Positions 24,708-32,570 of a DNA stretch of 64,000 nucleotides are shown here, piece after piece; position 1 is the first letter of the stretch, and each line of letters begins with the position of its first letter. Source of the stretch: Kroppenstedtia sanguinis (GTDB taxonomy: Bacteria; Bacillota; Bacilli; Thermoactinomycetales; DSM-45169); contig NZ_JBNPXF010000010.1 of assembly GCF_050433445.1 (NCBI RefSeq), forward strand, positions 41,166 through 105,165, given 5' to 3'. The notes under the pieces are model-generated. The model ran no database searches and had not been told where the DNA came from. It was given only the letters and a program-made list of their open reading frames with translations. A program made the position numbers and the translations under genes.

Positions 24708-25265
24708 ATGCAGATTCAATCCCGCAAAGAGCGATGCAGGAATGGAAGTGAATTCATCATTCGGAGTGCTGTTCTGGAGGATGCATCAGCTTTGCTTGAT
24801 CTCGCCAGGTCCGTGATTGCGGAAGGGCATTACCAGATCACAGAGCTGAGTGAATTTCAGTTGACTGTGGGGCAAGAGAGAAAGTGGATTCGGGAGATGA
24901 CCAACTCTCAAGATGGAGTGATCTTGGTAGCGGAAGCAAGGGGAAAGGTCATCGGGATGCTGGACTTCCAAGGGGAATGAAAAAGGCGTCTGAGCCATAC
25001 CGGTTTTTTCGGAATGAGTGTGAGCCAGCCATGGCGAGGTAGAGGAGTGGGTTCTGCTCTGCTCCAGACCTTACTGGACTGGGCTGAAACCCATCCAACC
25101 ATCGAGAAGGTGTGCCTGGAGGTATTCGCAGACAACGACAGGGCCATCTCCCTTTACCATCGGTTAGGATTCCAAGAGGAAGGGCGATGGAATCGGCAGG
25201 TAAAAACAGGAGAAGGGAAATACGTAGATCTACTTCAGATGGGGCCGGTTTGTGGACGACAATGA
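24708..25265 (+). pseudogene. GNAT acetyltransferase interrupted by an in-frame TGA
   Basis: Two open segments lie in the same reading frame. 24708-24980 encodes the N-terminal half of a GNAT fold (IIRSAVLEDASALLDLA ... VIGMLDFQGE), and the stretch after the TGA (24978-24980) continues with KRRLSHTGFFGMSVSQPWRG, the RGVG acetyl-CoA motif and VFADNDRAISLYHRLGF. Removing the single stop would give a normal ~185-residue enzyme, so this is one gene with a nonsense mutation. The proposed ATG 24708 has GGGGAGA 6 nt upstream. A second-half product from ATG 25014 is possible but would lack half the fold. A sequencing error or readthrough cannot be excluded. Confidence 0.8.
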
Positions 25266-25354
25266 ATAAAATTCGCGATAATTCGGGATGAATCCCCCGA
25301 TATTCGTACAATCTAACAGCGATGGAGGATGAATAAAAAGGGGGATGGATCACC

Positions 25355-25678
25355 TTGAGTAATCGTTTGGAAGATGAGGGGAACCGGCGCCAACCATTTT
25401 GGCTCCATTTGTTTCCGGGTTTAAAGCAGGAGGGTGGGGTTGGCTCACCCGTGCCCTCTGCTGTCCCAGTGAAGGAGGAAGTGATGGATGAGTTCAACTG
25501 GAAGGTCAGGGACCGGGAGGTTGGAATCCTCTGGCGTTACACCCTCTGGAAATGGACGGATGCGACGGGGAATCCCTGCTGGGTAAAGACCAGTCGGGGC
25601 ACTTTGAACCTCTACTTTTTCTCCATTTCGCTGATCGGTGAAGAGCGAGCTCTGTCCACCTCTCCTGATCCAATCTGA
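25355..25678 (+). CDS. Hypothetical protein, uncertain
   Basis: Open frame of up to 107 residues with no recognised domain; Trp is common (WKVRD, ILWRYTLWKW). From TTG 25355 the ribosome-binding site is poor. An internal ATG at 25484 has an excellent site (AAGGAGG, 5 nt upstream) and would give 64 residues. A plus-strand terminator about 70 bp downstream of the stop suggests a real transcript. Coding status is doubtful. Confidence 0.3.
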   Translation: MSNRLEDEGNRRQPFWLHLFPGLKQEGGVGSPVPSAVPVKEEVMDEFNWKVRDREVGILWRYTLWKWTDATGNPCWVKTSRGTLNLYFFSISLIGEERALSTSPDPI

Positions 25679-25750
25679 GGTTAACAAAACTCTCGATGGG
25701 TAGGATTTTTTGTTATCCCTCTGGGTAGTAAGAGGGAAGGCGGGTTGTGA

Positions 25751-25785
25751 CCGCAGGTAAAGCCGTCTCTTTACTTGCGGTTTTT
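25751..25785 (+). terminator. Intrinsic terminator, plus strand
   Basis: CCGCAGGTAAAG (25751-25762) pairs with CTTTACTTGCGG (25769-25780) with one wobble, followed by five T. It also separates the minus-strand lipid kinase gene. Confidence 0.75.
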
Positions 25786-25808
25786 CACTTGTTCTGATTC
25801 CTACCTGT

Positions 25809-26678
25809 TCACAAAACAGTCAAGGATCGGGGACGAATTTCGATGGACAGAGGTGTCTCCCCGATGATTTCCCCGTCGGAATGAATGACGAGGGGGGGAT
25901 CGGAGCGAAGGGTGATCCGGCGCCCCTCCAAGAGGAGGACGGAAGGATGGGAGGTATGTCTGCCTTTGTAGACGGAGGGGAAAAGTTTGATCAGGCCTGC
26001 TCTGGATAACCCATGAACGCAACAGAGATTCAAGAGTCCATCATCAGAGCGGGCCTCGGGGCAAATCTGCATACCACCGCCATAGTTGGGTTGGTTGCAG
26101 ATGGCCACCAGCCACACTCGGTCAAAAACTTGTTCAATTCCATCCGTGATCAAGGTCACCTGGGCGGGTCGGTACTGTTTCAATGTCTGAAGAAAGCCAA
26201 GCAGATAGGCGAAACGGCCAAGACGTCGGCTGATAGAGGATTGATTCACCGCTTTCGCCACTTGACCATCAAAGCCGATTCCTCCAAAGCCGATCAGAGA
26301 TCGGGTGCCGATCCGGGCGGTATCCATCGGTTGTATTTTATTGCGGAGCACCCGATACAAAGCTTGTTTCGGGTGCAGGGGAATTCCCTGAGCCTGGGCA
26401 AAATCGTTTCCCGATCCAGCAGGGATATAGCCGAGGGGGATTCCTGTATCTACCAGGGCATTCCCCACTTCATGCACCGTTCCATCCCCGCCTACCGCTA
26501 CCACCGCCTCGATGTCACGACGGATCATCGATCGGACCAGTTCCGTCGCCTGACTGGGGGCGCTAGTAAAATAGACCTCATAGGGGGTCTGTTTTTGGAT
26601 AAGCCATCCCTCCACTCTGGACCAGACACGTCGCCCCCGTCCATTGCCGGATACCGGGTTGACAATGAAAACATACAT
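25809..26678 (-). CDS. Diacylglycerol/lipid kinase family protein (YegS/BmrU-like)
   Basis: The 289-residue member of the DAG kinase catalytic family has NPVSGNGRG near the N terminus, the nucleotide-binding GGDGTVHEVGNAL, and PAGSGNDFA, then a beta-rich C-terminal domain. Substrates in the family include diacylglycerol and related lipids; the real one is not determinable here. ATG 26678 has GAGGTG 7 nt upstream and lies 3 bp after the SDR stop, so it is the last gene of a three-gene minus-strand operon. In Bacillus, bmrU also lies in the bkd neighbourhood. Confidence 0.9.
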   Translation of the reverse strand: MYVFIVNPVSGNGRGRRVWSRVEGWLIQKQTPYEVYFTSAPSQATELVRSMIRRDIEAVVAVGGDGTVHEVGNALVDTGIPLGYIPAGSGNDFAQAQGIPLHPKQALYRVLRNKIQPMDTARIGTRSLIGFGGIGFDGQVAKAVNQSSISRRLGRFAYLLGFLQTLKQYRPAQVTLITDGIEQVFDRVWLVAICNQPNYGGGMQICPEARSDDGLLNLCCVHGLSRAGLIKLFPSVYKGRHTSHPSVLLLEGRRITLRSDPPLVIHSDGEIIGETPLSIEIRPRSLTVL

Positions 26679-26681
26679 AGC

Positions 26682-27461
26682 TCACACCTCGATGTCCTTC
26701 CTTTTCCATGTCCCATAGAGCTGTCGATTCATATGAAGAAAAAGCCCGGGAGCCCATCGGCGCAGGCGCATTGCCCAACTCAGGCTGTGAGGGATGACCT
26801 TCAGCCGGGGGCGGTCGATCAATTGCAGGGCATGACAGGCGACCGTGTTGGCATCCAGTAGCCGTCGGGCAATCGGAGGCGGAAAGTATCCCGAGGGATC
26901 TTCAGCGCCGAAGAAGGGAGTTTGCACCGGCCCCGGACACAAAACCCCCACTTGGATCGCAGGGGCATATTCCAGATGGAGTGACTCTGAAAATCCCACC
27001 AGCGCAAATTTGGAGGCGACGTAGGGGGCCAGATTGGGGCTACCGGAAAGTCCCGCTACCGAGGCGATGTTCACCACGCGTCCGCCACCCCGCTTCAACA
27101 TATGGGGAAGGAGGGTCAGGGTCATGCGGACCGCTCCCAGGTAGTTCGTCTCCATCATCGCTTGGTAATCCGAAAGTGGAATTTGGAGTGCCCCGCCGAA
27201 GCGGCCGAATCCGGCGTTGTTGATTAACACATCCACCTGTGGGTGGCATCGGATCACTTCGGCTATCAAATTTTCCACTTCCTCTTGACGGGTTACGTCA
27301 CAGGTGAACCAATCCCCGGTCCCCAACTCTTCTCGCAGATGGCGGAGAGAGCGCTCGTTCCGGGCCACCAGCAGTGGATAATCCCCCTTTGCCACCAGTT
27401 CCCGTGCAATTTCCTTGCCGATGCCGCTGGAAGCCCCGGTGATCAAAACGATTCGTGACAT
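26682..27461 (-). CDS. Short-chain dehydrogenase/reductase
   Basis: NAD(P)-dependent oxidoreductase of about 259 residues. It has the cofactor motif TGASSGIG, NNAG, the catalytic Ser in NIASVAG, and the YxxxK pair in YVASK. A C-terminal hydrophobic stretch (SWAMRLRRWAPGLFLHMNRQL) may give membrane association. I use ATG 27461 because the Rossmann strand begins there; a longer frame upstream adds unconserved sequence. It lies 13 bp after the aldolase gene and 3 bp before the lipid kinase. Substrate unknown. Confidence 0.9.
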   Translation of the reverse strand: MSRIVLITGASSGIGKEIARELVAKGDYPLLVARNERSLRHLREELGTGDWFTCDVTRQEEVENLIAEVIRCHPQVDVLINNAGFGRFGGALQIPLSDYQAMMETNYLGAVRMTLTLLPHMLKRGGGRVVNIASVAGLSGSPNLAPYVASKFALVGFSESLHLEYAPAIQVGVLCPGPVQTPFFGAEDPSGYFPPPIARRLLDANTVACHALQLIDRPRLKVIPHSLSWAMRLRRWAPGLFLHMNRQLYGTWKRKDIEV

Positions 27462-27474
27462 TTGAATCCCCCGT

Positions 27475-28560
27475 TCATGACATCGGGACCTGAGGGAGGA
27501 TGCGGCCGTCAATCCGTTCAAAAATATCATCCAGATCCCGCCCGGTGATGGTCAAACCGTGATTTTTCAATCCCACCACTGCACGGGAAGGGTCTTCCGC
27601 TTTGCGGATCTGATCTGCCACCGCTTCCGCCAGTTGCACTGTTCCGCAGGGATAGTTGATTTCTGTAGAAGTCACCCCATCCATCCAAGCATGGATATGG
27701 ATAATGGCCCCCACCTCAGGATGTTCCGTATAGATCATCCAATGTTCAATCGCATCGACGGATGCCCGTTTGGGTTCGATCTGAGGAGGAACGCTGATTT
27801 CCATGGCCGGGGTGGTGTCATCAAAACCTTTGATCAATAGGATATCCCGTCCGATTTGATGAAGATTACCCTTATTTACCCCGCGGGCGCTCATCCAGAA
27901 TTGGTTTTCTTCCCTGCGGGCGCTCAAATTTCCGTAGCTGAGCCCGCCGATCCCATATAATCGCTGGATATGACGGTAATCCCTAGGGGGTAACAGCTCC
28001 TGAATCGGGAACGGGGCAGGTAGCAAGTTCATCTCATCCAGTTTTTTTCCGGACTGGTAAATGTCCCGGGTGATTCTGTCTCCATCCCACAATGTTTCCG
28101 GCAGATCGGGGAAGAAGTGGTTATCGATGACCAACTGCGAAGTGGCCAAGGGTTGCAACCGTTCAAATACCTCCCGAAAATAACCTTCCGTGCCGAAGCT
28201 TTCCTTGACGGAATAACAGCCCTGTTCCAGGGTAAGAAAATAAGTTTCCGGTTCCCCGTTGCCAATGGATAGATAGATCATCAGGTTCCCGAGGGAACGG
28301 ATGAGAACAGGGTATGCCGTATGTAAGATGTCTGTATGTGGCTTGCCTTCAGCCACGGTCACAACAAATGTCCCCTGTCCACTCCGCCGAAAATGACGGG
28401 GGCAGGCTTCATCGACGAAATTAAGAACCAGCTGGATTTTCGGCGGGACCTCCTCATCCAGCTGATATCCTTTGGATTCCATCTCCCGTTGCAATCCGGC
28501 AGCGAATTCTTTCAAAAAGGGGGAACCCTCCTGAGATCCGATCATTGCGAAGGTATTCAT
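27475..28560 (-). CDS. Class II aldolase/adducin family protein with an extra N-terminal domain
   Basis: The 361-residue protein has a C-terminal class II aldolase domain (about 195-355): GLSYGNLSAR, MSARGVNKG, the metal-binding HIHAW pair in GAIIHIHAWMDG, and a third histidine in KNHGLTITG. Residues 1-190 do not match that fold in my reading and form a separate unassigned domain (MNTFAMIGSQEGSPFLKEFA start). The family includes sugar-phosphate aldolases and epimerases, and also non-enzymatic members. AGGAGGG lies 9 nt before ATG 28560. It leads the minus-strand operon with the SDR and the lipid kinase. Confidence 0.8.
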   Translation of the reverse strand: MNTFAMIGSQEGSPFLKEFAAGLQREMESKGYQLDEEVPPKIQLVLNFVDEACPRHFRRSGQGTFVVTVAEGKPHTDILHTAYPVLIRSLGNLMIYLSIGNGEPETYFLTLEQGCYSVKESFGTEGYFREVFERLQPLATSQLVIDNHFFPDLPETLWDGDRITRDIYQSGKKLDEMNLLPAPFPIQELLPPRDYRHIQRLYGIGGLSYGNLSARREENQFWMSARGVNKGNLHQIGRDILLIKGFDDTTPAMEISVPPQIEPKRASVDAIEHWMIYTEHPEVGAIIHIHAWMDGVTSTEINYPCGTVQLAEAVADQIRKAEDPSRAVVGLKNHGLTITGRDLDDIFERIDGRILPQVPMS

Positions 28561-28663
28561 CTGATTTATCCCTCCTGTGATACCATAGGATTTATATTTA
28601 TTTTTCCCTTTAAAGCCAAAATATACCTCGAATTGAACTGGCTTGTTTCATATGGCGTCACAG

Positions 28664-28858
28664 GTGTGTTGATTAGCTATATTTTAAGCAGGAAATAAGG
28701 TCGGGATGGTGGGACGGTGAAGAACCTTTGCGCTCTTTGCAAGAGATCGTAGCCGTCCCGCCATCCCCCTTCCCACAAGAAAAATTTTGCGACTCGGACA
28801 AGGAGAAGAGCGAAAGGTCAGTTTGTTTCTTTCACTCATTTCCTGGTTAATCAACAGC
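28664..28858 (+). repeat. Family B repeat, copy B1, with terminal inverted repeats
   Basis: The left end TGTTGATTA (28667-28675) plus CAGGAAAT (28689-28696) is inverted at the right end as ATTTCCTG (28838-28845) plus TTAATCAACA (28847-28856). Inside is a 15-bp hairpin, GGGATGGTGGGACGG (28703-28717) with CCGTCCCGCCATCCC (28753-28767). Its minus-strand right arm resembles the end of family A (CCATCCCGACC). No protein is encoded. Confidence 0.6.
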
Positions 28859-29095
28859 TCTGATTTTAGGTGGTAGATCGTGTTCTACCCTGCTCCGGCC
28901 ATCCTACCAGGAAGTGAAGACCGGCCGCTTAAGAATCTGATCATCGGTCAGGGGCAAAGCCGGGGAGGTCAGCAATACCAGGATGAATGTTGCCCCTAAG
29001 CGTCTCTCGTGAGACTTTCAGATTGTAGTACCTGTGGCACAAAGGTCGCTTGAGTAACACACGACTCTCCTTCGCCCCCATTTTCCCAACAGCCC
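28859..29095 (+). repeat. Noncoding element sharing blocks with the 43.8-kb repeat
   Basis: Two blocks match 43805-43985 in the same order: TTTAGGTGG/AGATCGTGTTC/ACCC (28866-28890 versus 43826-43852) and ATTGTAGTRCCTGTG followed by ACAAAGGTCGCTT (29022-29051 versus 43902-43935). This copy carries about 100 extra bases between the blocks. GGTAGA...TCTACC forms a hairpin here; the other copy has GGTG...CACC at that place. Confidence 0.55.
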
Positions 29096-29160
29096 ATGGG
29101 GTCATAAACGCGGGTCATTACGCATACTCCCTTTCCGAGGGAAGGAAAGGGGGAAGTGAT

Positions 29161-30360
29161 GTGATTATTTGGAAACAAGGGACGGTTCTTCGGGTGGTGG
29201 AGGAAGAGAAAGAGGTGCAATGGTTGGAAGTAAGAGAAGAGGAGGGAAGGGAGGAGCGGGCGGTTCATTATCCTCTTTTGTTGGGCCGTTGTGAACCGGG
29301 AGACCGAGTGTGGCTCAACACCACGGCGGTTCAGTTGGGCTTGGGTACGGGCGGGGTCCACTTTGTGGCGGGTTGGGTGGATCGTCCCCCCCAATCGGAA
29401 CCGGTTCAAGGTCACATGATGAAATTGCGTTACACCCCTTGGCAGGTAGCCCTGGCAACGGGTGAGGAGCCGGGAAGCCGCTATTCCGAGATCCTGAAAG
29501 AAAGGAATTCACTCGATGGTACACCGGTGTTGATTGGGGAATTGCATAGTATGTTACCAGTAGCGGTGGCCACTTGGCGGGATTTGGCCGACAGTGACCC
29601 ATCCCCCCGCATCGTCTATGTGATGACGGACGGTGGTGCTCTGCCGGCTCCTTTCAGTCGGCACATCCGGTTGTTGAAAGAAGCCGGTTGGCTAACGGGA
29701 ACTGTGACTTGTGGTCATGCTTTCGGTGGGGATCTGGAAGCGATCAACCTCTATTCTGGGCTGTTGCTGGCCCGCCATGCTTTGCAGGCGGATCTGATCT
29801 TTGTCTCTATGGGACCAGGAATCGTGGGGACGGGGACCCCCTTCGGCTTTTCCGGAGTGGAGCAGGGGCAGGCGGTCAACGGGGTTTACAGTCTGCAAGG
29901 GTTGCCTGTGGTGATCCCTCGCATCCAGTCCGTGGATCCGAGAGAACGTCATTGCGGGTTGAGTCATCACACGGTCACCAACCTCACGTCAGTGGCGTTG
30001 GCCCCTGCAGTGGTTCCTCTGCCACAGCCTTTACCTGAAGAGATTCTGGAAGAGATCGGGGGCTTGCAGGAGCGTTGCCAGGTAGGACACCATTGGTTGG
30101 AGGCGTCCGTCACCGCCGAGGAAGTAGAGGAACGTCTCCTGAATTATCCGGGGAAGGTTCGCAGTATGGGGCGCGGGATTCGGGAGGATCCACTCTTCTA
30201 TCGGACTATTTCTGCTGCGGCGGTTGTTGCTTTTCAACTATGGAAAGGGATCGGTGCCGGATGGACTGCTGCCGACGCAATAGCTCATCTAACGTCAGCT
30301 GTTGGCGGGAGTATTGCCGCAACCAAGCCTGCACCTGCCACCCTTTTCCGACGATCCTGA
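29161..30360 (+). CDS. DUF3866 family protein
   Basis: A 399-residue protein of a family with no known function, recognised by the MIIWKQGTVLRV start, the HMMKLRYTPWQ segment, GPGIVGTGTPFGFSGVEQ, and LSHHTVTNL. It is likely cytosolic with no clear membrane helix. GTG 29161 is preceded by an AGGGGGA site; an upstream extension to 29050 would run into repeat sequence and is not preferred. Its 3' end overlaps a minus-strand mciZ-like gene by 155 bp. It precedes nudF, as in related genomes. Confidence 0.8.
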   Translation: MIIWKQGTVLRVVEEEKEVQWLEVREEEGREERAVHYPLLLGRCEPGDRVWLNTTAVQLGLGTGGVHFVAGWVDRPPQSEPVQGHMMKLRYTPWQVALATGEEPGSRYSEILKERNSLDGTPVLIGELHSMLPVAVATWRDLADSDPSPRIVYVMTDGGALPAPFSRHIRLLKEAGWLTGTVTCGHAFGGDLEAINLYSGLLLARHALQADLIFVSMGPGIVGTGTPFGFSGVEQGQAVNGVYSLQGLPVVIPRIQSVDPRERHCGLSHHTVTNLTSVALAPAVVPLPQPLPEEILEEIGGLQERCQVGHHWLEASVTAEEVEERLLNYPGKVRSMGRGIREDPLFYRTISAAAVVAFQLWKGIGAGWTAADAIAHLTSAVGGSIAATKPAPATLFRRS

Positions 30361-30388
30361 GCTGTCTTTCGCCCATCTCCACTTTCAT
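30206..30388 (-). CDS. mciZ: MciZ-like FtsZ (Z-ring) inhibitor peptide with a C-terminal extension
   Basis: Sixty codons whose first ~40 align with B. subtilis MciZ (40 aa) as I recall it: MKV start, then VGKGWQVQAWLRQYSR here versus VGKAWEIRAKLKEYGR there. In B. subtilis mciZ also lies next to nudF and is made in the mother cell, where it blocks Z-ring formation. AGAGGTG is 6 nt before ATG 30388. The extra C-terminal ~20 residues are Gln/Arg-rich. Most of the gene is antisense to the DUF3866 3' end, which argues for caution. I give the peptide match and synteny more weight. Confidence 0.65.
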   Translation of the reverse strand: MKVEMGERQLRIVGKGWQVQAWLRQYSRQQLTLDELLRRQQSIRHRSLSIVEKQQPPQQK

Positions 30389-30543
30389 CTGTTTCACCTC
30401 TGGTCATGGATTGGCAAATGCGGAGAAGAGACACGTCCGCACCAGTTTATCTGAAGGAGAAGAAGATTATACCTGCCCGCGTGTTTCGGTGAGGGGGGCA
30501 GAATCCTGTATAATGGATAGGGATGATTTAGGAGGTGCTGAAG

Positions 30544-31089
30544 TTGAGGAAATTGGAAGAGCAGACGATTCATAGTCGCACCCTATTTGAAGGCCGGGTG
30601 ATCCGGGTGGAGTTAGATGAAGTAAGACTTCCCAACGGGGAGACCTCCACCCGGGAGTTGGTCCGGCATCCGGGAGCGGTTTCGGTGTTGGCTGTTACTG
30701 AGGAGGGGAAGATCGTCTTGGTACGGCAGTACCGGAAACCCTTGGAAAGGGAGATTCTCGAATTGCCCGCGGGCAAACTGGAGCCAGGGGAAGAGCCGGC
30801 AGACTGTGCTCGGCGAGAATTGGAGGAGGAGACGGGGTACCGGGCGACGGAGTTGACGCACTTGGTCTCCTTTTACACTTCCCCTGGCTTTGCGGACGAG
30901 CTATTGCACTTGTATGAGGCACAAGGGGTGTCCGAGGGAACTTTTCAACCTGATGAGGATGAGTTTGTGGAACGGGTGGAGCTGACTTTGGAGGAAGCTT
31001 TTGAGCGGGTGAAGTCCGGGGAGATTTGCGATGCCAAGACGGTGACGGCTCTTTATATTCTGCAAGGTCGGGAGCAAAGGGCTCGATGA
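30544..31089 (+). CDS. nudF: ADP-ribose pyrophosphatase (Nudix)
   Basis: Hydrolyses ADP-ribose to AMP and ribose 5-phosphate. The 181-residue protein has a complete Nudix box at about 77-99 (GKLEPGEEPADCARRELEEE then TGY). TTG 30544 has AGGAGGTG 6 nt upstream; a GTG at 30535 would lie inside that site. A -10-like TATAAT at 30509 precedes it, with only a weak -35. The stop overlaps the next start (ATGA). Confidence 0.92.
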   Translation: MRKLEEQTIHSRTLFEGRVIRVELDEVRLPNGETSTRELVRHPGAVSVLAVTEEGKIVLVRQYRKPLEREILELPAGKLEPGEEPADCARRELEEETGYRATELTHLVSFYTSPGFADELLHLYEAQGVSEGTFQPDEDEFVERVELTLEEAFERVKSGEICDAKTVTALYILQGREQRAR

Positions 31090-32282
31090 CCCTGAAATCG
31101 GTTTTTGCCGACCTCCATATCCACATTGGCCAGACGGAAGGTGGACTCCCAGTGAAAATCACTGGTTCTCGCAATCTCACCTTTGACAATATTGTTCAAG
31201 AAGCGGCCCACCGCAAAGGGATCCACATGATCGGCATCATCGATGCCCATTCGCCGCCGGTTCAAGAGGAGATCGCACGCAACTTGGATGAGGGACGTTA
31301 TGAAGCTCTGCCCGGAGGCGGAATCCGTTATCGGGAGACCACTGCGATTCTCGGCGTGGAGATCGAGGTGAAAGGAACCGGGAGAGGTGTGGCCCATCTG
31401 TTGGCCTATTTTCCCAATTTGGATGTGATGCGCACCTTCAGCAGTTGGATGTCCCACCATGTGAAAAACATGCAATTATCCACGCAACGCTTCCACGGAG
31501 ACTTGAGAGACCTGGAAGGGAAAGTGGCGGACTTAGGCGGATTGCTGATACCAGCCCATGTGTTTACCCCCTTTAAAAGTGTCTACGGCAGTGCGGTGGA
31601 TCGGATGTCAGATCTGTTGAACCTGGATCAATTGGCCGGGGTGGAATTGGGACTCTCCTCGGATTCTACGCTTGCCGACCAGATTTTCGAGCTGGAGCGG
31701 TTTACTTTTCTCACTAATTCCGATGCCCATTCCCTGCCGAAAATCGGCCGAGAGTACAATGAGCTTTTGCTTGCAGAACCTAGCTTTCAGGAACTGAAGC
31801 GGGCTCTTCAGCGCCAACAGGGGCGGCGGGTGTTGGCCAATTACGGACTGGATCCAAAGCTGGGAAAATATCATCGGACGCGTTGTCTCAACTGTGGAGA
31901 ATTGCTCATTCCCACAGAGTCCGGTCGCTGTGAGTACTGTGGTAGCACGAAAACGGTGAGGGGGGTGGCAGACCGGATTGAGCAGCTAGCCGACCGTCCG
32001 ACCACTCATCCGGCCCACCGGCCTCCCTATATCTATCAGGTGCCCTTGGAGTTTATCCCGAAGCTGGGGCCCAAAACCTTGCAAAAGTTGCTTCAGCGGT
32101 TCGGGACGGAAATGGAGATCTTGCATCGGGCCTCCCTGGAGGACATCGCCGAACTGGTCGGGGCATCGGTGGCGACCCAGATCCGCCTCGCCCGGGAACG
32201 GCGATTGGAGTTTGAAGAAGGGGGCGGCGGTAGCTACGGCCGGGTAAAAAATCAGGTCGTGGCAGGCCGATTCAAGGAATGA
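31086..32282 (+). CDS. Endonuclease Q family protein (PHP domain)
   Basis: The 398-residue protein has an N-terminal PHP phosphoesterase domain (metal-binding DLHIHIG and IIDAHSP, later NSDAHS), a zinc ribbon (CLNCG ... CEYCG, around 265-290), and C-terminal helix-hairpin-helix-like sequence (LGPKTLQKLLQRFG). This is the arrangement of EndoQ, which nicks DNA 5' of deaminated bases and is known from archaea and some Bacillales. It is coupled to nudF by a 4-bp overlap. Activity is inferred from the family. Confidence 0.82.
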   Translation: MTLKSVFADLHIHIGQTEGGLPVKITGSRNLTFDNIVQEAAHRKGIHMIGIIDAHSPPVQEEIARNLDEGRYEALPGGGIRYRETTAILGVEIEVKGTGRGVAHLLAYFPNLDVMRTFSSWMSHHVKNMQLSTQRFHGDLRDLEGKVADLGGLLIPAHVFTPFKSVYGSAVDRMSDLLNLDQLAGVELGLSSDSTLADQIFELERFTFLTNSDAHSLPKIGREYNELLLAEPSFQELKRALQRQQGRRVLANYGLDPKLGKYHRTRCLNCGELLIPTESGRCEYCGSTKTVRGVADRIEQLADRPTTHPAHRPPYIYQVPLEFIPKLGPKTLQKLLQRFGTEMEILHRASLEDIAELVGASVATQIRLARERRLEFEEGGGGSYGRVKNQVVAGRFKE

Positions 32283-32310
32283 AGGAACAAGGGATCACCT
32301 ATGCTCTCAG

Positions 32311-32398
32311 GCAAATCGCACCTTGGAAACACGTGGGTCTCGCAATCACTTGGGAAAACACATCCTGACTGTGCAAGAAGGATATAAATCACGGCGTT
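32311..32398 (+). repeat. Family A hairpin repeat, copy A3 (diverged)
   Basis: Contains AATCACTTGGG, then ACATCCTGACTGTGCAAGAAGG and TATAAATC, ending in GGCGTTTCTA. It aligns with the next copy (A4) over about 45 nt at its 3' half. The two form a tandem pair upstream of spoIIM. Confidence 0.5.
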
Positions 32399-32411
32399 TC
32401 TAAAAGCGTTG

Positions 32412-32512
32412 TGAAACAGGGAGGGTGGGGTTTCAAATGGAGTGATTTTGGCTCTCCAGAACAACCCCATCCCGACCGTCCAAGAAGATTCATGTAAATC
32501 GTAGCCTTTCTA
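32412..32512 (+). repeat. Family A hairpin repeat, copy A4
   Basis: ACAGGGAGGGTGGGG, ATGGAGTGA, GAACAACCCCATCC and GACCGTCCAAGA match copy A1 almost base for base. GGGTGGGGTT pairs with AACCCCATCC as the outer stem, and TGGAG with CTCCA inside. It ends about 60 nt before the spoIIM start. Confidence 0.7.
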
Positions 32513-32570
32513 GTCTATCTTTCTCCAACCGCTCATAGAGATAGAGAGAGTGGACAAGGAGGGAGTCTAG

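Noticed and set aside
24978..24980. Selenocysteine or programmed readthrough at the GNAT TGA
   Set aside because: No SECIS-like hairpin seen, and the position is not a conserved Cys in the family; a simple nonsense mutation is more likely.
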